59,462 nucleotides of DNA from Aeromonas sobria (lineage in GTDB: Bacteria > Pseudomonadota > Gammaproteobacteria > Enterobacterales > Aeromonadaceae): the NCBI RefSeq assembly GCF_000820145.1, contig NZ_CDBW01000028.1, positions 24,691 to 84,152 on the forward strand, given 5' to 3'. The notes beneath the pieces were generated by a model that saw only the letters and a program-made list of their open reading frames with translations, was not told the DNA's origin and did not search any database. How positions within the stretch are numbered: position 1 is the stretch's first letter; each line of letters opens with the position of its first letter. This document shows, piece by piece, positions 47,912 to 57,200 of this stretch. Position numbers and translations under genes: made by a program.

Positions 47912-48772
47912 ATGAAAAAGATGCTGACCCTGTTTGCCATGATCCTGGCCATTGGCCTGGGGGCACCTCACGCCGAAGCCAAGAAATTTGGTGGCGGCAA
48001 ATCCTTTGGTAAAAGTTACAAAACTGCGCCGGCCCAACCAGCGGCTAAACCGGTCGACAACAAGAATCCGGCCCTGGGCGCCCAGACTCCGCCGAAAAAG
48101 AGCGGCATGATGGGTGGCCTGCTGGGTGGCCTGTTGGCTGGTGGTCTGTTTGCCTACCTGCTGGGTAGCGGTGCCTTTGAAGGTCTGCAAGGCATGGATA
48201 TGCTGCTGATCGCCGCACTGGCGCTGGGTGCAGTGTTCCTGCTGCGCGCCTTGCGCCGGGGCAAGGTCGCGACGCCACAGCCGCAGCAGGCAGCCTATGC
48301 GGGTTATCAACCACCGCAATCCGCTGCCCCGCAGCAGTTCGAGCAGAGCAACAGCGCACCGCAAGCCACCGGCTTTGCTGACAGCGATGTACCGTTCCGC
48401 TTGCCGCCCGGCTTTGACATGAACGGCTTTTTGGCCGGGGCCCGCGATCACTATCGCACCCTGCAAGAAGCCTGGAACAAGAACGATCTGGAAAAAGTAC
48501 GCGAGTACGTGAGCCCAGAGCTGTTTGAACAGCTCAAAGCCGAGCGCGCCGAACTGACCGGCGACCAGCATACCGAAGTGATGTATGTGGATACCCAGCT
48601 GGTACGTGCTGACTATGGCAGCGACTGGGCCCAGGTGAGCGTACGCTTCAGCGGCCGCTACATGGACCGCCAGGAGCAGGTCGAGGATGACATCAAAGAG
48701 GTATGGCACCTCGAGCGTAACCTGGCCAAAGATAATGCACCTTGGCATATCGCAGGTATCGAGCAGCTGTAA
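47912..48772 (+). CDS. Tim44-domain membrane protein
   Basis: A 286-residue protein. MKKMLTLFAMILAIGLGAPHAEA is a signal peptide. A Gly/Lys-rich start (KKFGGGKSFGKSYK) and a Gly-rich helix (MMGGLLGGLLAGGLFAYLLG) follow, then a second helix (MLLIAALALGAVFLLRAL). The C-terminal Tim44-like domain (about 165-286) includes FLAGARDHYRTLQEAWNKND and the final WHIAGIEQL. Bacterial Tim44-like proteins of this layout are common and of unknown role; domain identity is good, function open. Confidence 0.85.
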   Translation: MKKMLTLFAMILAIGLGAPHAEAKKFGGGKSFGKSYKTAPAQPAAKPVDNKNPALGAQTPPKKSGMMGGLLGGLLAGGLFAYLLGSGAFEGLQGMDMLLIAALALGAVFLLRALRRGKVATPQPQQAAYAGYQPPQSAAPQQFEQSNSAPQATGFADSDVPFRLPPGFDMNGFLAGARDHYRTLQEAWNKNDLEKVREYVSPELFEQLKAERAELTGDQHTEVMYVDTQLVRADYGSDWAQVSVRFSGRYMDRQEQVEDDIKEVWHLERNLAKDNAPWHIAGIEQL

Positions 48773-48802
48773 GGCTTAACGCCCATCGGTCTGTAATAAC
48801 GC

Positions 48803-48830
48803 AAGAGGCGGCCAATCGGCCGCCTCTTCT
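48803..48830 (+). terminator. terminator after the Tim44-domain gene
   Basis: AAGAGGCGGCC-AATC-GGCCGCCTCTT is a perfect 11-bp stem followed by CTCATTTC; it is symmetrical and may also stop minus-strand transcription from the peptidase gene. Confidence 0.85.
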
Positions 48831-48950
48831 CATTTCATCCCCGGTCATGTTTATCGTCGATTGTGGCTATCCGGCAGATGGTGTGCGCCCAATGGCAAAG
48901 GGCTGCTATCTCATGACGGCAGCCCCTGCCTGGCACATTCGCGCCGTGCC

Positions 48951-50225
48951 TCAGCGATCCCGGTTCAGGGCGATCAGTCGATCGAGCACCACCTCACCAT
49001 CGGCACGCAAGCCGTTGTGCTCATATTCATTGGTGATCCAGGCACGGCTGCAGCCAAGGCCCCGCAGGGTTTCCCGGCTGTAGTCAAACTCCACATACAT
49101 ATCCTCGGCATAGACGGCGCAGGCCACCGGTACCTTGTTGCGAGCAAGTTGGGCAGGGTCATAGAGCGCCCCCCAGTCCGCCTTGTTGGCCAGCAGATGA
49201 GCCGCCTCCTTGAGAGGCAGCAACTCGCGGAACTGCTCGAACATCCAGGGGAAGATCATCTCGCCGGTGAAGGCAAAATCCTTGCCCGCCGCCCAGTTCA
49301 GCGTAGGGAACTCCTCTCTGACCCGCGCTGCGGCCCAGCGGGTTGCCTCTCCTTCGGCGTAGATGGCCTCATGCAGGATGGCAAACAGCGGGTTGGTATT
49401 GAATGGCTGCATGCTCTGCACCTGATAAAGGAAGGCCGGGTTCAGCTTGTCACCCATAAATGCCCCCTCCAGCAGATAGTAAAGATCATCAAACGCACCG
49501 CTGGCCCCCAGATCCAGTCCTTGCTGCTGCAACTGCTCCACCGTCAGCCGCTGACCGTTGGGCAGTCGTACATCATGCAGGTGGAGATGGTTGGCCAGCC
49601 GGTTAGCGATGGCCTGAGCGTGGGGAAAACGGGCGAAGAAGGCGCAATTCTTGTCTGCCACTCGCTGATAGGTAGCGCGATAAACCTCTTCTGCGCTGCG
49701 ACCAATGGGAGCAATACCGCCGGTGATATAGACCTCCCGCAAACTGTCGGGATAGAGCGAGAGATAGGTGAGGCAGCAGAACCCGCCAAAGCTCTGACCC
49801 AACAGGCTCCAGCGATGCTTGGGACTGAGCTCCTGTCGAATGAACTCGGCATCCTGCACTATGCTGTCGGCGCGAAAGTGGCTGAGGTAATCCGCCTGCT
49901 CAACGGGGGTCATCTTGGCCAGCGCATGGGCGTGAATGGGGCTCGACATGCCGGTGCCACGCTGATCGAGCAGCAATACTCTGAACTCCTGCAACGCCCG
50001 CTTGAGCCAGCCACTGTTGGCGGTCGGACGCGGCGCGCCAAACCCAGGCCCCCCTTGTAAAAACAGCAGCCAGGGCAGCGACTCATCGAGCTTGTCTTTG
50101 CGACAAAGGGTACGGGCAAACAGGGTGATGCTGTCACCATCCGGATCATCATGATCAAGGGGGACGGTAAAAAAGTGCGGCTCGCAGTGGATGCCGTCCA
50201 GTACATAGCGCAAGGGGCTGTTCAT
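48951..50225 (-). CDS. pip: proline iminopeptidase (S33 family)
   Basis: A 424-residue alpha/beta-hydrolase that removes N-terminal proline. It has the size of the Aeromonas sobria enzyme rather than the shorter (about 310) bacterial class. ATG at 50225 has GGAGAG ahead. Motifs are the oxyanion loop FLQGGPGFGAPRP, DQRGTGMSS, nucleophile S145 in LLGQSFGGFC, Asp in YAEDMYVEF and His in NEYEHNGLRADG. Confidence 0.95.
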   Translation of the reverse strand: MNSPLRYVLDGIHCEPHFFTVPLDHDDPDGDSITLFARTLCRKDKLDESLPWLLFLQGGPGFGAPRPTANSGWLKRALQEFRVLLLDQRGTGMSSPIHAHALAKMTPVEQADYLSHFRADSIVQDAEFIRQELSPKHRWSLLGQSFGGFCCLTYLSLYPDSLREVYITGGIAPIGRSAEEVYRATYQRVADKNCAFFARFPHAQAIANRLANHLHLHDVRLPNGQRLTVEQLQQQGLDLGASGAFDDLYYLLEGAFMGDKLNPAFLYQVQSMQPFNTNPLFAILHEAIYAEGEATRWAAARVREEFPTLNWAAGKDFAFTGEMIFPWMFEQFRELLPLKEAAHLLANKADWGALYDPAQLARNKVPVACAVYAEDMYVEFDYSRETLRGLGCSRAWITNEYEHNGLRADGEVVLDRLIALNRDR

Positions 50226-50474
50226 CAGGGATCTCTCCGTCAGGATGGGAACATCTCTCACCCCATCATAACCTTGGCCAAAAGCGGGGTCACTCCGGTT
50301 TTTCAAAATATTAACAAGGGTTTAAACACCAATATGGGGCCTGACAAACTGCGGTTCGCGGCTGCTGAATTAATTGTTCTCGGGAGATATTGACGCCATG
50401 CAGCCATTCAACAAAGATGGCCTGCCTGAACAGGAGTTCAGGTGTTCAGGCCATAAAACGGATAAGGGAATGTG

Positions 50475-50609
50475 ATGAAGCCAAAGTGGGTCAGGGCCAG
50501 AAAGAGAGAGAAAAAAGCATGCCCAGGCAGCATGTTGCAAACAGGTATGTTGCTGTTCAGCGCCACCTGCGGGGCGACCCTGTTTTTAGCTGCCTGCAAC
50601 GGGAATTAA
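50475..50609 (+). CDS. possible small lipoprotein-like peptide
   Basis: A 44-codon frame: MKPKWVRARKREKKACPG, then SMLQTGMLLFSATCGAT and LFLAACNGN. It has a basic start, one hydrophobic stretch and a terminal LAAC, which resembles a lipobox with only three residues after the Cys. AAGGGA lies about five bases ahead and the terminator at 50621-50644 follows. No family recognised; if real it would be an unusually short lipopeptide. Confidence 0.4.
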   Translation: MKPKWVRARKREKKACPGSMLQTGMLLFSATCGATLFLAACNGN

Positions 50610-50620
50610 CAGATGAAAAA

Positions 50621-50644
50621 AAGCCCGCTCGATTGAGCGGGCTT
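50621..50644. terminator. terminator next to the tRNA-Asn gene
   Basis: AAGCCCGCTC-GATT-GAGCGGGCTT is flanked by A-runs on the left and TTCG on the right, so it works best on the minus strand, ending the tRNA transcript nine bases after tRNA-Asn, with some activity on the plus strand. Confidence 0.9.
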
Positions 50645-50652
50645 TTCGAATT

Positions 50653-50728
50653 TGGCTCCTCCTACTGGACTTGAACCAGTGACATACGGATTAACAGTCC
50701 GCCGTTCTACCGACTGAACTAAGGAGGA
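50653..50728 (-). tRNA. tRNA-Asn (anticodon GTT)
   Basis: A 76-base cloverleaf on the minus strand starting TCCTCCTTAGTTCAGTCGG, with anticodon GTT in the loop CTGTTAATC, a TTCAAGT T loop and encoded CCA. It is three bases from tRNA-Phe and shares its transcript. Confidence 0.97.
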
Positions 50729-50731
50729 ATT

Positions 50732-50807
50732 TGGTGCCCAGAGACGGAATCGAACCGCCGACACGGGGATTTTCAATCCCCTGCTCTACCGACTGAGCTA
50801 TCTGGGC
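50732..50807 (-). tRNA. tRNA-Phe (anticodon GAA)
   Basis: A 76-base cloverleaf on the minus strand starting GCCCAGATAGCTCAGTCGG, with anticodon GAA in the loop TTGAAAATC, T loop TTCGATT and encoded CCA. First gene of the tRNA-Phe/tRNA-Asn pair. Confidence 0.97.
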
Positions 50808-51059
50808 AACGGCGCGCATTAAACCCTTTCTGCGGTACGGTGTCAACAAGATGCCACGATAAAAAATGCGTTCGCTCAACAACTGAACGTCAAGGCCATT
50901 TATTCACCAAAACCTTATCATTTCACAGCCTTAGCTGTGGTTGCTCGGCATATATACGCTGCCAATCTCATGGAAAATAGCAGCTCCGTCGCTCAGCCGC
51001 ATTGAGCCAAATCCACTCTGCGAGTATGCTTTGCCGCAATGATACCGCCTGGAGGCAAC

Positions 51060-51407
51060 ATGAGTCTGAATATGCAAGAGTGGCGCGACGAAGCCGCCGA
51101 GATCGTTAACGAACTGCTGGCCGATGGTAGCAATCCTGAAGCAGATTACGAAATTGAGCACCACTTCGCCTGCCAGGACTTCGACCGTCTGGAAAAAGCC
51201 GCGGTTGACCTGTTCAAGGCGGGTTTTGAAGTGACTGATGCCGAAGAGATGGAGCTGGATGACGGCGCAACTATCTTCTGCTTCGACGCCACCATCGAGT
51301 GCAAGCTGAATGTCGATGCTATCGTTGCCGATATCGCCAAGATGCTACCTATCCTCGAAAAATACGGGGTGGATTACGATGGCTGGGGCACCTACTTCCA
51401 GGATTGA
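51060..51407 (+). CDS. rraB: ribonuclease E inhibitor RraB
   Basis: A 115-residue acidic protein with RraB signatures: WRDEAAEIVNELLADGSNP, EIEHHFACQDFDRLEKAA, GFEVTDAEEMELDDG and the end YDGWGTYFQ. It binds RNase E and changes the set of RNAs it cuts. ATG at 51060 has TGGAGG four bases ahead, better than the upstream in-frame start at 51039. Confidence 0.95.
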   Translation: MSLNMQEWRDEAAEIVNELLADGSNPEADYEIEHHFACQDFDRLEKAAVDLFKAGFEVTDAEEMELDDGATIFCFDATIECKLNVDAIVADIAKMLPILEKYGVDYDGWGTYFQD

Positions 51408-51424
51408 TCCGCTGCTGCAATAAA

Positions 51425-51460
51425 CAATGAGGCCACCTTATCGGTGGCCTCATTGTTTTT
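51425..51460 (+). terminator. terminator after rraB
   Basis: CAATGAGGCCACC-TTATC-GGTGGCCTCATTG is a perfect 13-bp stem followed by TTTTT on the plus strand. Confidence 0.95.
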
Positions 51461-51510
51461 CACCCTTGAGGTTGCACTCCTCGGTTGCGCACCTCAGCGC
51501 GGCGAACCTC

Positions 51511-53466
51511 TCACTCCAGATAACTGGCTGCAAACTCGGCAGGTGGCAGCGGGCGGCTAAACAGATAGCCCTGCAACCGATCACAGCCCGCCTCGGTCAG
51601 CCACTGCTGCTGCTCTGGCGTCTCCACCCCTTCGGCAGTGATGCAGATACCCAACTCGTGGCCCAGACCGATCACCGAACGCACGATGGCGGTGGTCGCC
51701 GTATTGCTCGCCAGCCCCTGCGTGAAGCTGCGATCCAGCTTGAGAGTCGCCACCTGCAAACGTGGCAGATAGGCCAGCGAGCAGTAACCGGTACCGAAAT
51801 CATCGATGGCCAGCTGAAAACCCGCGGCGATCAGGTTGTCGAGATTGGTCTCAATCTCGTCGGCATTTTCCATCAATACCCCCTCGGTGATCTCCAGCTC
51901 CAGCTGACTAGCCTTGAGCCCATGCAGGGCGATACAAGCGGATACCCGCTCACAAAGCGCCGGATCGCGAAACTGCAAAGGAGAGAGATTGATGGAGAGC
52001 ACCATCTCTGGCTGGATGTTTTGCCACTGCGCCAACTGGGCACAACCCTGCTCCAGCATCAGCTGACCCAGCTGACCAATCACCCCCATCTCTTCCGCCA
52101 GCGGAATAAACTCCTCGGGGGAGATCATCCCAAGCTCTGGATGAGGCCAGCGGCAAAGCAACTCGGCACCATGCAGCCGGTGAGTGCGAGTACAGATGAT
52201 GGGCTGATAGACGGCAACCAACTGGGCGGACTTGATGGCCAGCGGCAACTGGGCGGTGATCAGCTGACGCCGCTTGAGCCGGGCATGCAGCGCGGGATCA
52301 AACAAAGTGCAGTACTGCTGCTGCCGCTTGCCCTGGGCCAGCGCCGCCTCGGCATGGCTGAGCAACCGTTCGGCATCGCTTGCCTTCCCCTGCGCCAGCC
52401 CCAAAAATACCGGGATCTGGATACGATGCTCTTCCACCTGATAGTGCTCCATCAACTGCTGCTGCAGATGCTGGCTCCAGTCTTGAAGCGGTTCATTCAA
52501 GTCTGGCAGTAACAGACTGAAATCATCGGCAGCCACCCGGCAAAGCAGGGAGCGCGGCGGAACCAACTGCTGCAACCGCTTGGCTACCTGGCTGAGCAGG
52601 CGATCGGCAATCCGGATCCCGAAGCGATCATTGATCTCGCGAAAATGGTGCAGATCGACCAGCACCAGGGTGGCGTTGCGTCCCCCCAGATGACGGCAGG
52701 TCTGCAAGAAACGGGAGAGTTTGAGCAGCCCGGTCAGGCTGTCGTAGTGCTGCTCCTGTTGCAACTGGGCCTGAGTGGTGCGCAGGCCGGTGATATCGCG
52801 GCCCAGCGTCAAAACCCCGAGGGAGTGGCCATCACCATCAGGCACATCGACCCGGGTGATCTCCATGTGTCGCCCCTGCCCTCTGGCATCCAGCAGACAA
52901 CACTCGCCATTACCCATCCCCTGCGGCGCTGCCAGCCGGAACGGCAGCTGCCGACCAAGCACCTCATCCACCCCCTGACCGATAAAGTCGAGGAACGCCT
53001 GATTGCACTCCAGCAACACACCGTCGTGATCATCAAAACGGATCAGATCAGGAATGGCATCGAGCAAAAAACGCTGCAGTAGCTGCTGCTGTTTGACTGT
53101 CTGTTCGAGGTTTTTACGCTGGGCAATCTCGTTGACCACCCCAAACACCGCATATGCCTCACCCTGGGTGTTATAAAGCGGCACCTTGTGGATCTCGACC
53201 CAACAGGTATTGCCGCCACTCTTGCAGTGCAACTGCTGATAGAGCAAGGGAACTCTACCTGCCAGCACCTGCTCATCCTCGCCGCGAAAGACATCTCCCC
53301 AAGGCATATCCGCATCCGTCTTGCCGACCACCTCGGCAGAGGATTCCATTTGCGCCTCAAGCACAAACATCCGATTGGCGAACAGATAGCGCCCATGGCT
53401 ATCCCGACAAAAGATACTCATAGGCAATTGGTCGATGATCTGCTGCAGCAGATCTGGAGTGAGCAT
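51511..53466 (-). CDS. PAS-PAS-GGDEF(degenerate)-EAL cyclic-di-GMP phosphodiesterase
   Basis: A roughly 651-residue cytoplasmic signalling protein. Two PAS domains (IDQLPMSIFCRDSHGRYLFA about 10-130; LDAIPDLIRFDDHDGVLLEC about 145-260) are followed by a GGDEF fold (about 270-400) whose active site reads RVAADDFSLLL instead of GGDEF, so the cyclase should be dead. The EAL domain (about 410-650) keeps all residues needed: GAELLCRW, SINLSPLQF, LELEITEGVL, IDDFGTGYCSLAYL, LKLDRSF and ITAEGVET. It is therefore predicted to degrade c-di-GMP. ATG at 53466 is chosen; a GTG three codons earlier is possible and neither has a clear ribosome site. Confidence 0.92.
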   Translation of the reverse strand: MLTPDLLQQIIDQLPMSIFCRDSHGRYLFANRMFVLEAQMESSAEVVGKTDADMPWGDVFRGEDEQVLAGRVPLLYQQLHCKSGGNTCWVEIHKVPLYNTQGEAYAVFGVVNEIAQRKNLEQTVKQQQLLQRFLLDAIPDLIRFDDHDGVLLECNQAFLDFIGQGVDEVLGRQLPFRLAAPQGMGNGECCLLDARGQGRHMEITRVDVPDGDGHSLGVLTLGRDITGLRTTQAQLQQEQHYDSLTGLLKLSRFLQTCRHLGGRNATLVLVDLHHFREINDRFGIRIADRLLSQVAKRLQQLVPPRSLLCRVAADDFSLLLPDLNEPLQDWSQHLQQQLMEHYQVEEHRIQIPVFLGLAQGKASDAERLLSHAEAALAQGKRQQQYCTLFDPALHARLKRRQLITAQLPLAIKSAQLVAVYQPIICTRTHRLHGAELLCRWPHPELGMISPEEFIPLAEEMGVIGQLGQLMLEQGCAQLAQWQNIQPEMVLSINLSPLQFRDPALCERVSACIALHGLKASQLELEITEGVLMENADEIETNLDNLIAAGFQLAIDDFGTGYCSLAYLPRLQVATLKLDRSFTQGLASNTATTAIVRSVIGLGHELGICITAEGVETPEQQQWLTEAGCDRLQGYLFSRPLPPAEFAASYLE

Positions 53467-53650
53467 GTGGGTCACGGCGGCGCTTATGGAGGAATTTCGA
53501 GCAAATCTATGATAGCAAACCTATTTTGTAAAGCGCCCCGATCCCCTCCCATGACATCCGTTTCAGGATGCTTGCTGACAGAGGTTGTCGCTCCGGCGAT
53601 AATAGGTGCCGGTTGGCCTATGGCCAGGTGATATGGACGAGAGAGACACA

Positions 53651-54145
53651 ATGAAAAAAATAATGGGAAGTGCGCTGGCGCTGCTGCTGGCTGGTTGTGC
53701 GGGTGACAATAACGGCGGTGAAGAGTATCGCTACAACCCGCCGATTGCCAAGGCTACCAACAACACTCAGGAGATGGCGATCCCGGTAGATCTGGTGTGG
53801 GCACGTGCCGAGAAGTGGTTCACTGATCACGGCCTCACCATCGAAAATAGCCAGCGTGGTGCCGGCCTGATGACCGCCAACGTCAACCACTCAGCCGATG
53901 GGCTGGAGTGGCTCGATTGCGGTACCATGGGTTCCAAAGTTGCACTGGGCAACCCGAACTTGCAGATCAACCTGATCATCACCCAAAGCGGCAATAGCAG
54001 CGTGGCGACCGTCAACGTCAAGGGCAACACCGAGCTGTTCTTCGTTGAATCCTCAGGCGAGCGGGTAGCGGCCCCTTCCATCAAACCGGTCTGCGTCTCC
54101 CGCGGTTCTCTGGAGCAGAGTCTGTTTGCCACCCTCGGCAACTGA
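53651..54145 (+). CDS. lipoprotein of unknown function
   Basis: A 164-residue lipoprotein: MKKIMGSALALLLAGC with lipobox LAGC (Cys16), start preceded by GAGAGA. The mature part contains EMAIPVDLVWARAEKWFTDHG and IENSQRGAGLMTANV, which resembles the BamC-like/NlpB-type fold with a helix followed by strands, and two Cys (DCGTMGS; PVCVSRG). The family assignment is tentative. It lies head to head with the phosphodiesterase gene and has its own terminator. Confidence 0.75.
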   Translation: MKKIMGSALALLLAGCAGDNNGGEEYRYNPPIAKATNNTQEMAIPVDLVWARAEKWFTDHGLTIENSQRGAGLMTANVNHSADGLEWLDCGTMGSKVALGNPNLQINLIITQSGNSSVATVNVKGNTELFFVESSGERVAAPSIKPVCVSRGSLEQSLFATLGN

Positions 54146-54170
54146 TTTCGCTTCCCTGCAAAGATAAAAA

Positions 54171-54198
54171 AAGCGGCAGATTGCTCTGCCGCTTTTTT
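54171..54198. terminator. convergent terminator
   Basis: AAGCGGCAGA-TTGC-TCTGCCGCTT is flanked by seven A to the left and six T to the right, so it ends both the lipoprotein gene and the minus-strand adhesin gene. Confidence 0.95.
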
Positions 54199-54215
54199 AC
54201 TGCCCCGAATTGGGC

Positions 54216-57200
54216 TTACTTATCGATATCAAGCAAGTGGTTTTGCAACATATAGTTGATTACCTGCTGGGATGCTGATTCCGGAGAACCAGAAACATGA
54301 TTGCTAATATCTCCGGTTATGGACTCGAAGGTACTGCCAAGCAAGACAATCTCCTGACTGACCTGATTATTCCCCGCTGACTTCACCTGCAGATGCACAC
54401 CATCGTGAGCTTCGAAGGCCGAAAGCAGCTTGCTCAGATCCCCCTCCAAATTGCTGCCGCTGTGATCCAGCATATCGGAGAGATCCAGCTTGTCAGAGTG
54501 GGCGATGTCCACATTCTTGAAGTCATTCCAACTGTTGCTGCTCTGTTGCCAGCCTGACGTATGCTCCACTTTGAAATCGGTAATATAGTCGATGGCGTGA
54601 TCAGGGGTCATTGTGGCATTGTTGGAACCCTGCTCCAGGGCATCACCCTGTTGCCACTGGAAGGTATCGGCTCCATCCCCTCCTGTCAGTACATCCCCGT
54701 AGTAGAGCTTGCCATCTACGTTGATCGGGCCAGAAGAACCATGACCATTGGTGCCACCACTCAGAATATCGTCGCCAAGACCACCGGTAAGATGATCGTA
54801 GCCCTTACCTCCGTAGAGGGTGACCCCTGAACGAGTGTCAATATTCTGTTCGAGCGTGACCTGAGGACCACCACCATGCACACCACCCAAGGCAATATGC
54901 ACTTGGCTGGCATTTAGCACTGTCAGATGATCATCACCATCGTTGCCAACGAAAGTTCTTCCGTTATCGGATGGCTCTATTGTCAGGTTCAAAGAGCCTG
55001 TTGCTCTGTCTCCATCAGCATCTACAAGCTCGAAGCCAATACTCTTGCTCTGGGCTCCATGTTGAGAGGTTTGGTAAAGGTATTCACCAGTCACCAAACC
55101 AATTGTCAACTTGTCGCCATTGCCAAGGGTAATCACCAACTGCTGGCTCCGCGCATCATAACTGCCCCCCTGATCGGCACCGCTGACAAGACGCCCATTC
55201 TCGATGGCGTAGATGTGACCATCGATACGCACAGTGCGGATGGCACCGCCATCGGCACCAGTCCCCGTACCAACCTGACCAAAGAGATCTCCGCTGACGC
55301 TGCGCTGAGCCGTGCCACTGATGACCTGCTCCAGCTTGCTCATATCTGTCACGACGATGGCATCGGTATTCTTCTCACTCACACCATCATAGGCAGCCAA
55401 GTGGAGTGAGTTCGGATCCTTGATATCAGAGCCCATCCCCAACGCATACGCCTTAATGTCATGCTGCTTGGTAAACGCCACCCAAGATTGCTCCGGTACG
55501 CCATGACCAGATGCAGGGTCACCATCAGAGATAAAGTAACTAACGTTCTGGACACCGCTACCGGTGAGTTTACCTTGTGTCAGGAAGGCATCCATCGCCT
55601 TGTTGATACCATCATCATACTCAGTTCCTTGGTTGTCCTTTATCTGCAGATCCCATATTTGCTTCTTGGCATCCGATACGCTCAACCAACCATCGCCAAG
55701 GGTCTTTGCCGAGTCATTAAACAGAACAATACGCACCATTGTTGTTCCCAACGAGTCATATTGGCTCAGCAATGTCAGGAGTGACTCCTTGGCAATATCT
55801 AGGCGGCTCTTGCCTGGTACACCAGAACCCCAAGTCATAGAACCTGATACATCGACGATCAACATCAGATTGGTCTGAATACCGGCACCCTCTATATGCG
55901 CCGTCTGAGGTGTGACCACTACCGGACGATCATCCTCAACCTGGATGGTCAACGTGCCGGTTCCGGTTAGCTTACCATCGCTGACCTCCACACCGACATT
56001 GATCGCCAAGCGCCCTTCCACATTGTCTGCATTGACATGATCCAGCGGCTTGAACAGATTGACGTTGTAATTGCCCTGCTTGTCGATGGTGACCGTCACG
56101 GCAGTCGGGCCGTTATCACCCACCTTACCAGTCAACATCAGGCCATCAGTCGAGACACTCCACTTGATCGGGCTACCACCGGAAGTGAAGCTCTCTGTCG
56201 GCGCGACCAGTTTAACTGATTGGATGGTATCGCCATTAGCATCACTGATTGCCAACTTGCCAGAAACCGAGATGTCATTTGTACTATCCAGATTCGTACT
56301 TTGACCACGGAAGTCGGTGGTATCCACTAAGCCACTGGCCAAGCCTTCTTCGGAGACGGCAACCGACGCAGCAGTAATCACCGGGGCCACGTTGGCAGCC
56401 AGTACCTGAACCGGCAGGAAAACCTCACTGTAAACGGTATCCAACACCTTGCCAGTGGAGGTCACTTCGGTTGCCGTTGCTTTGACCACCAGATTGTAGT
56501 TACCCGGGTCATTCACCTTCAATTGCAATGTCGACAGACTCCAGCCACTAACCAAAGCCTTACCAGTAGCATCCACGGTAATACTGTGGTTAGCCGCATC
56601 TTTCAACACGGCATCCTTCGGCAGACCACTAATCTCGACCGTCAGGGTTTCGGAACCGTCAATGTCCACGAGGGCGGAGTTGATGGCACTGAGCTTGATG
56701 AATGAGTCTTCGTAACCTTTATTGTCCACCGCCTGGAACTTGATGTTATCCAGAATTGCACCGTACGAATCAGAATCATTCGACTCGAATATCAGGCGGT
56801 ATTTTGCTGTGGTGTCTACTGGCAGACCCACGAGTTGATTCAGCTTCCAACTGTCATCTGTCGGATTAAAGTTGTACAACACGCGCTCAGTACCGCCAAC
56901 CGGCACACCATTGACATCCAGCTGAACGAACTTGACCGTCAACGCACTGGAAGATATCGAACTGGTACGCGCAGCAATATCGAACCCCAACTGGTAGAAA
57001 CGCCCCCCTTCACAGTTGAAGTCAGCATAAAGCGTCTTCACTCCCGATTTTCCTTCGATCTCCATCACCTGATTGTTACTGCTACCACCACCCACATAAA
57101 CCGATTCTTTGCCAACCTCGATACGGTTTCCACCATCAGCCGTTTTCCAGATACCAATGGTTCCTGCGCCTTGTACGGTGTTCAGGTCAATGTTGTCGCT

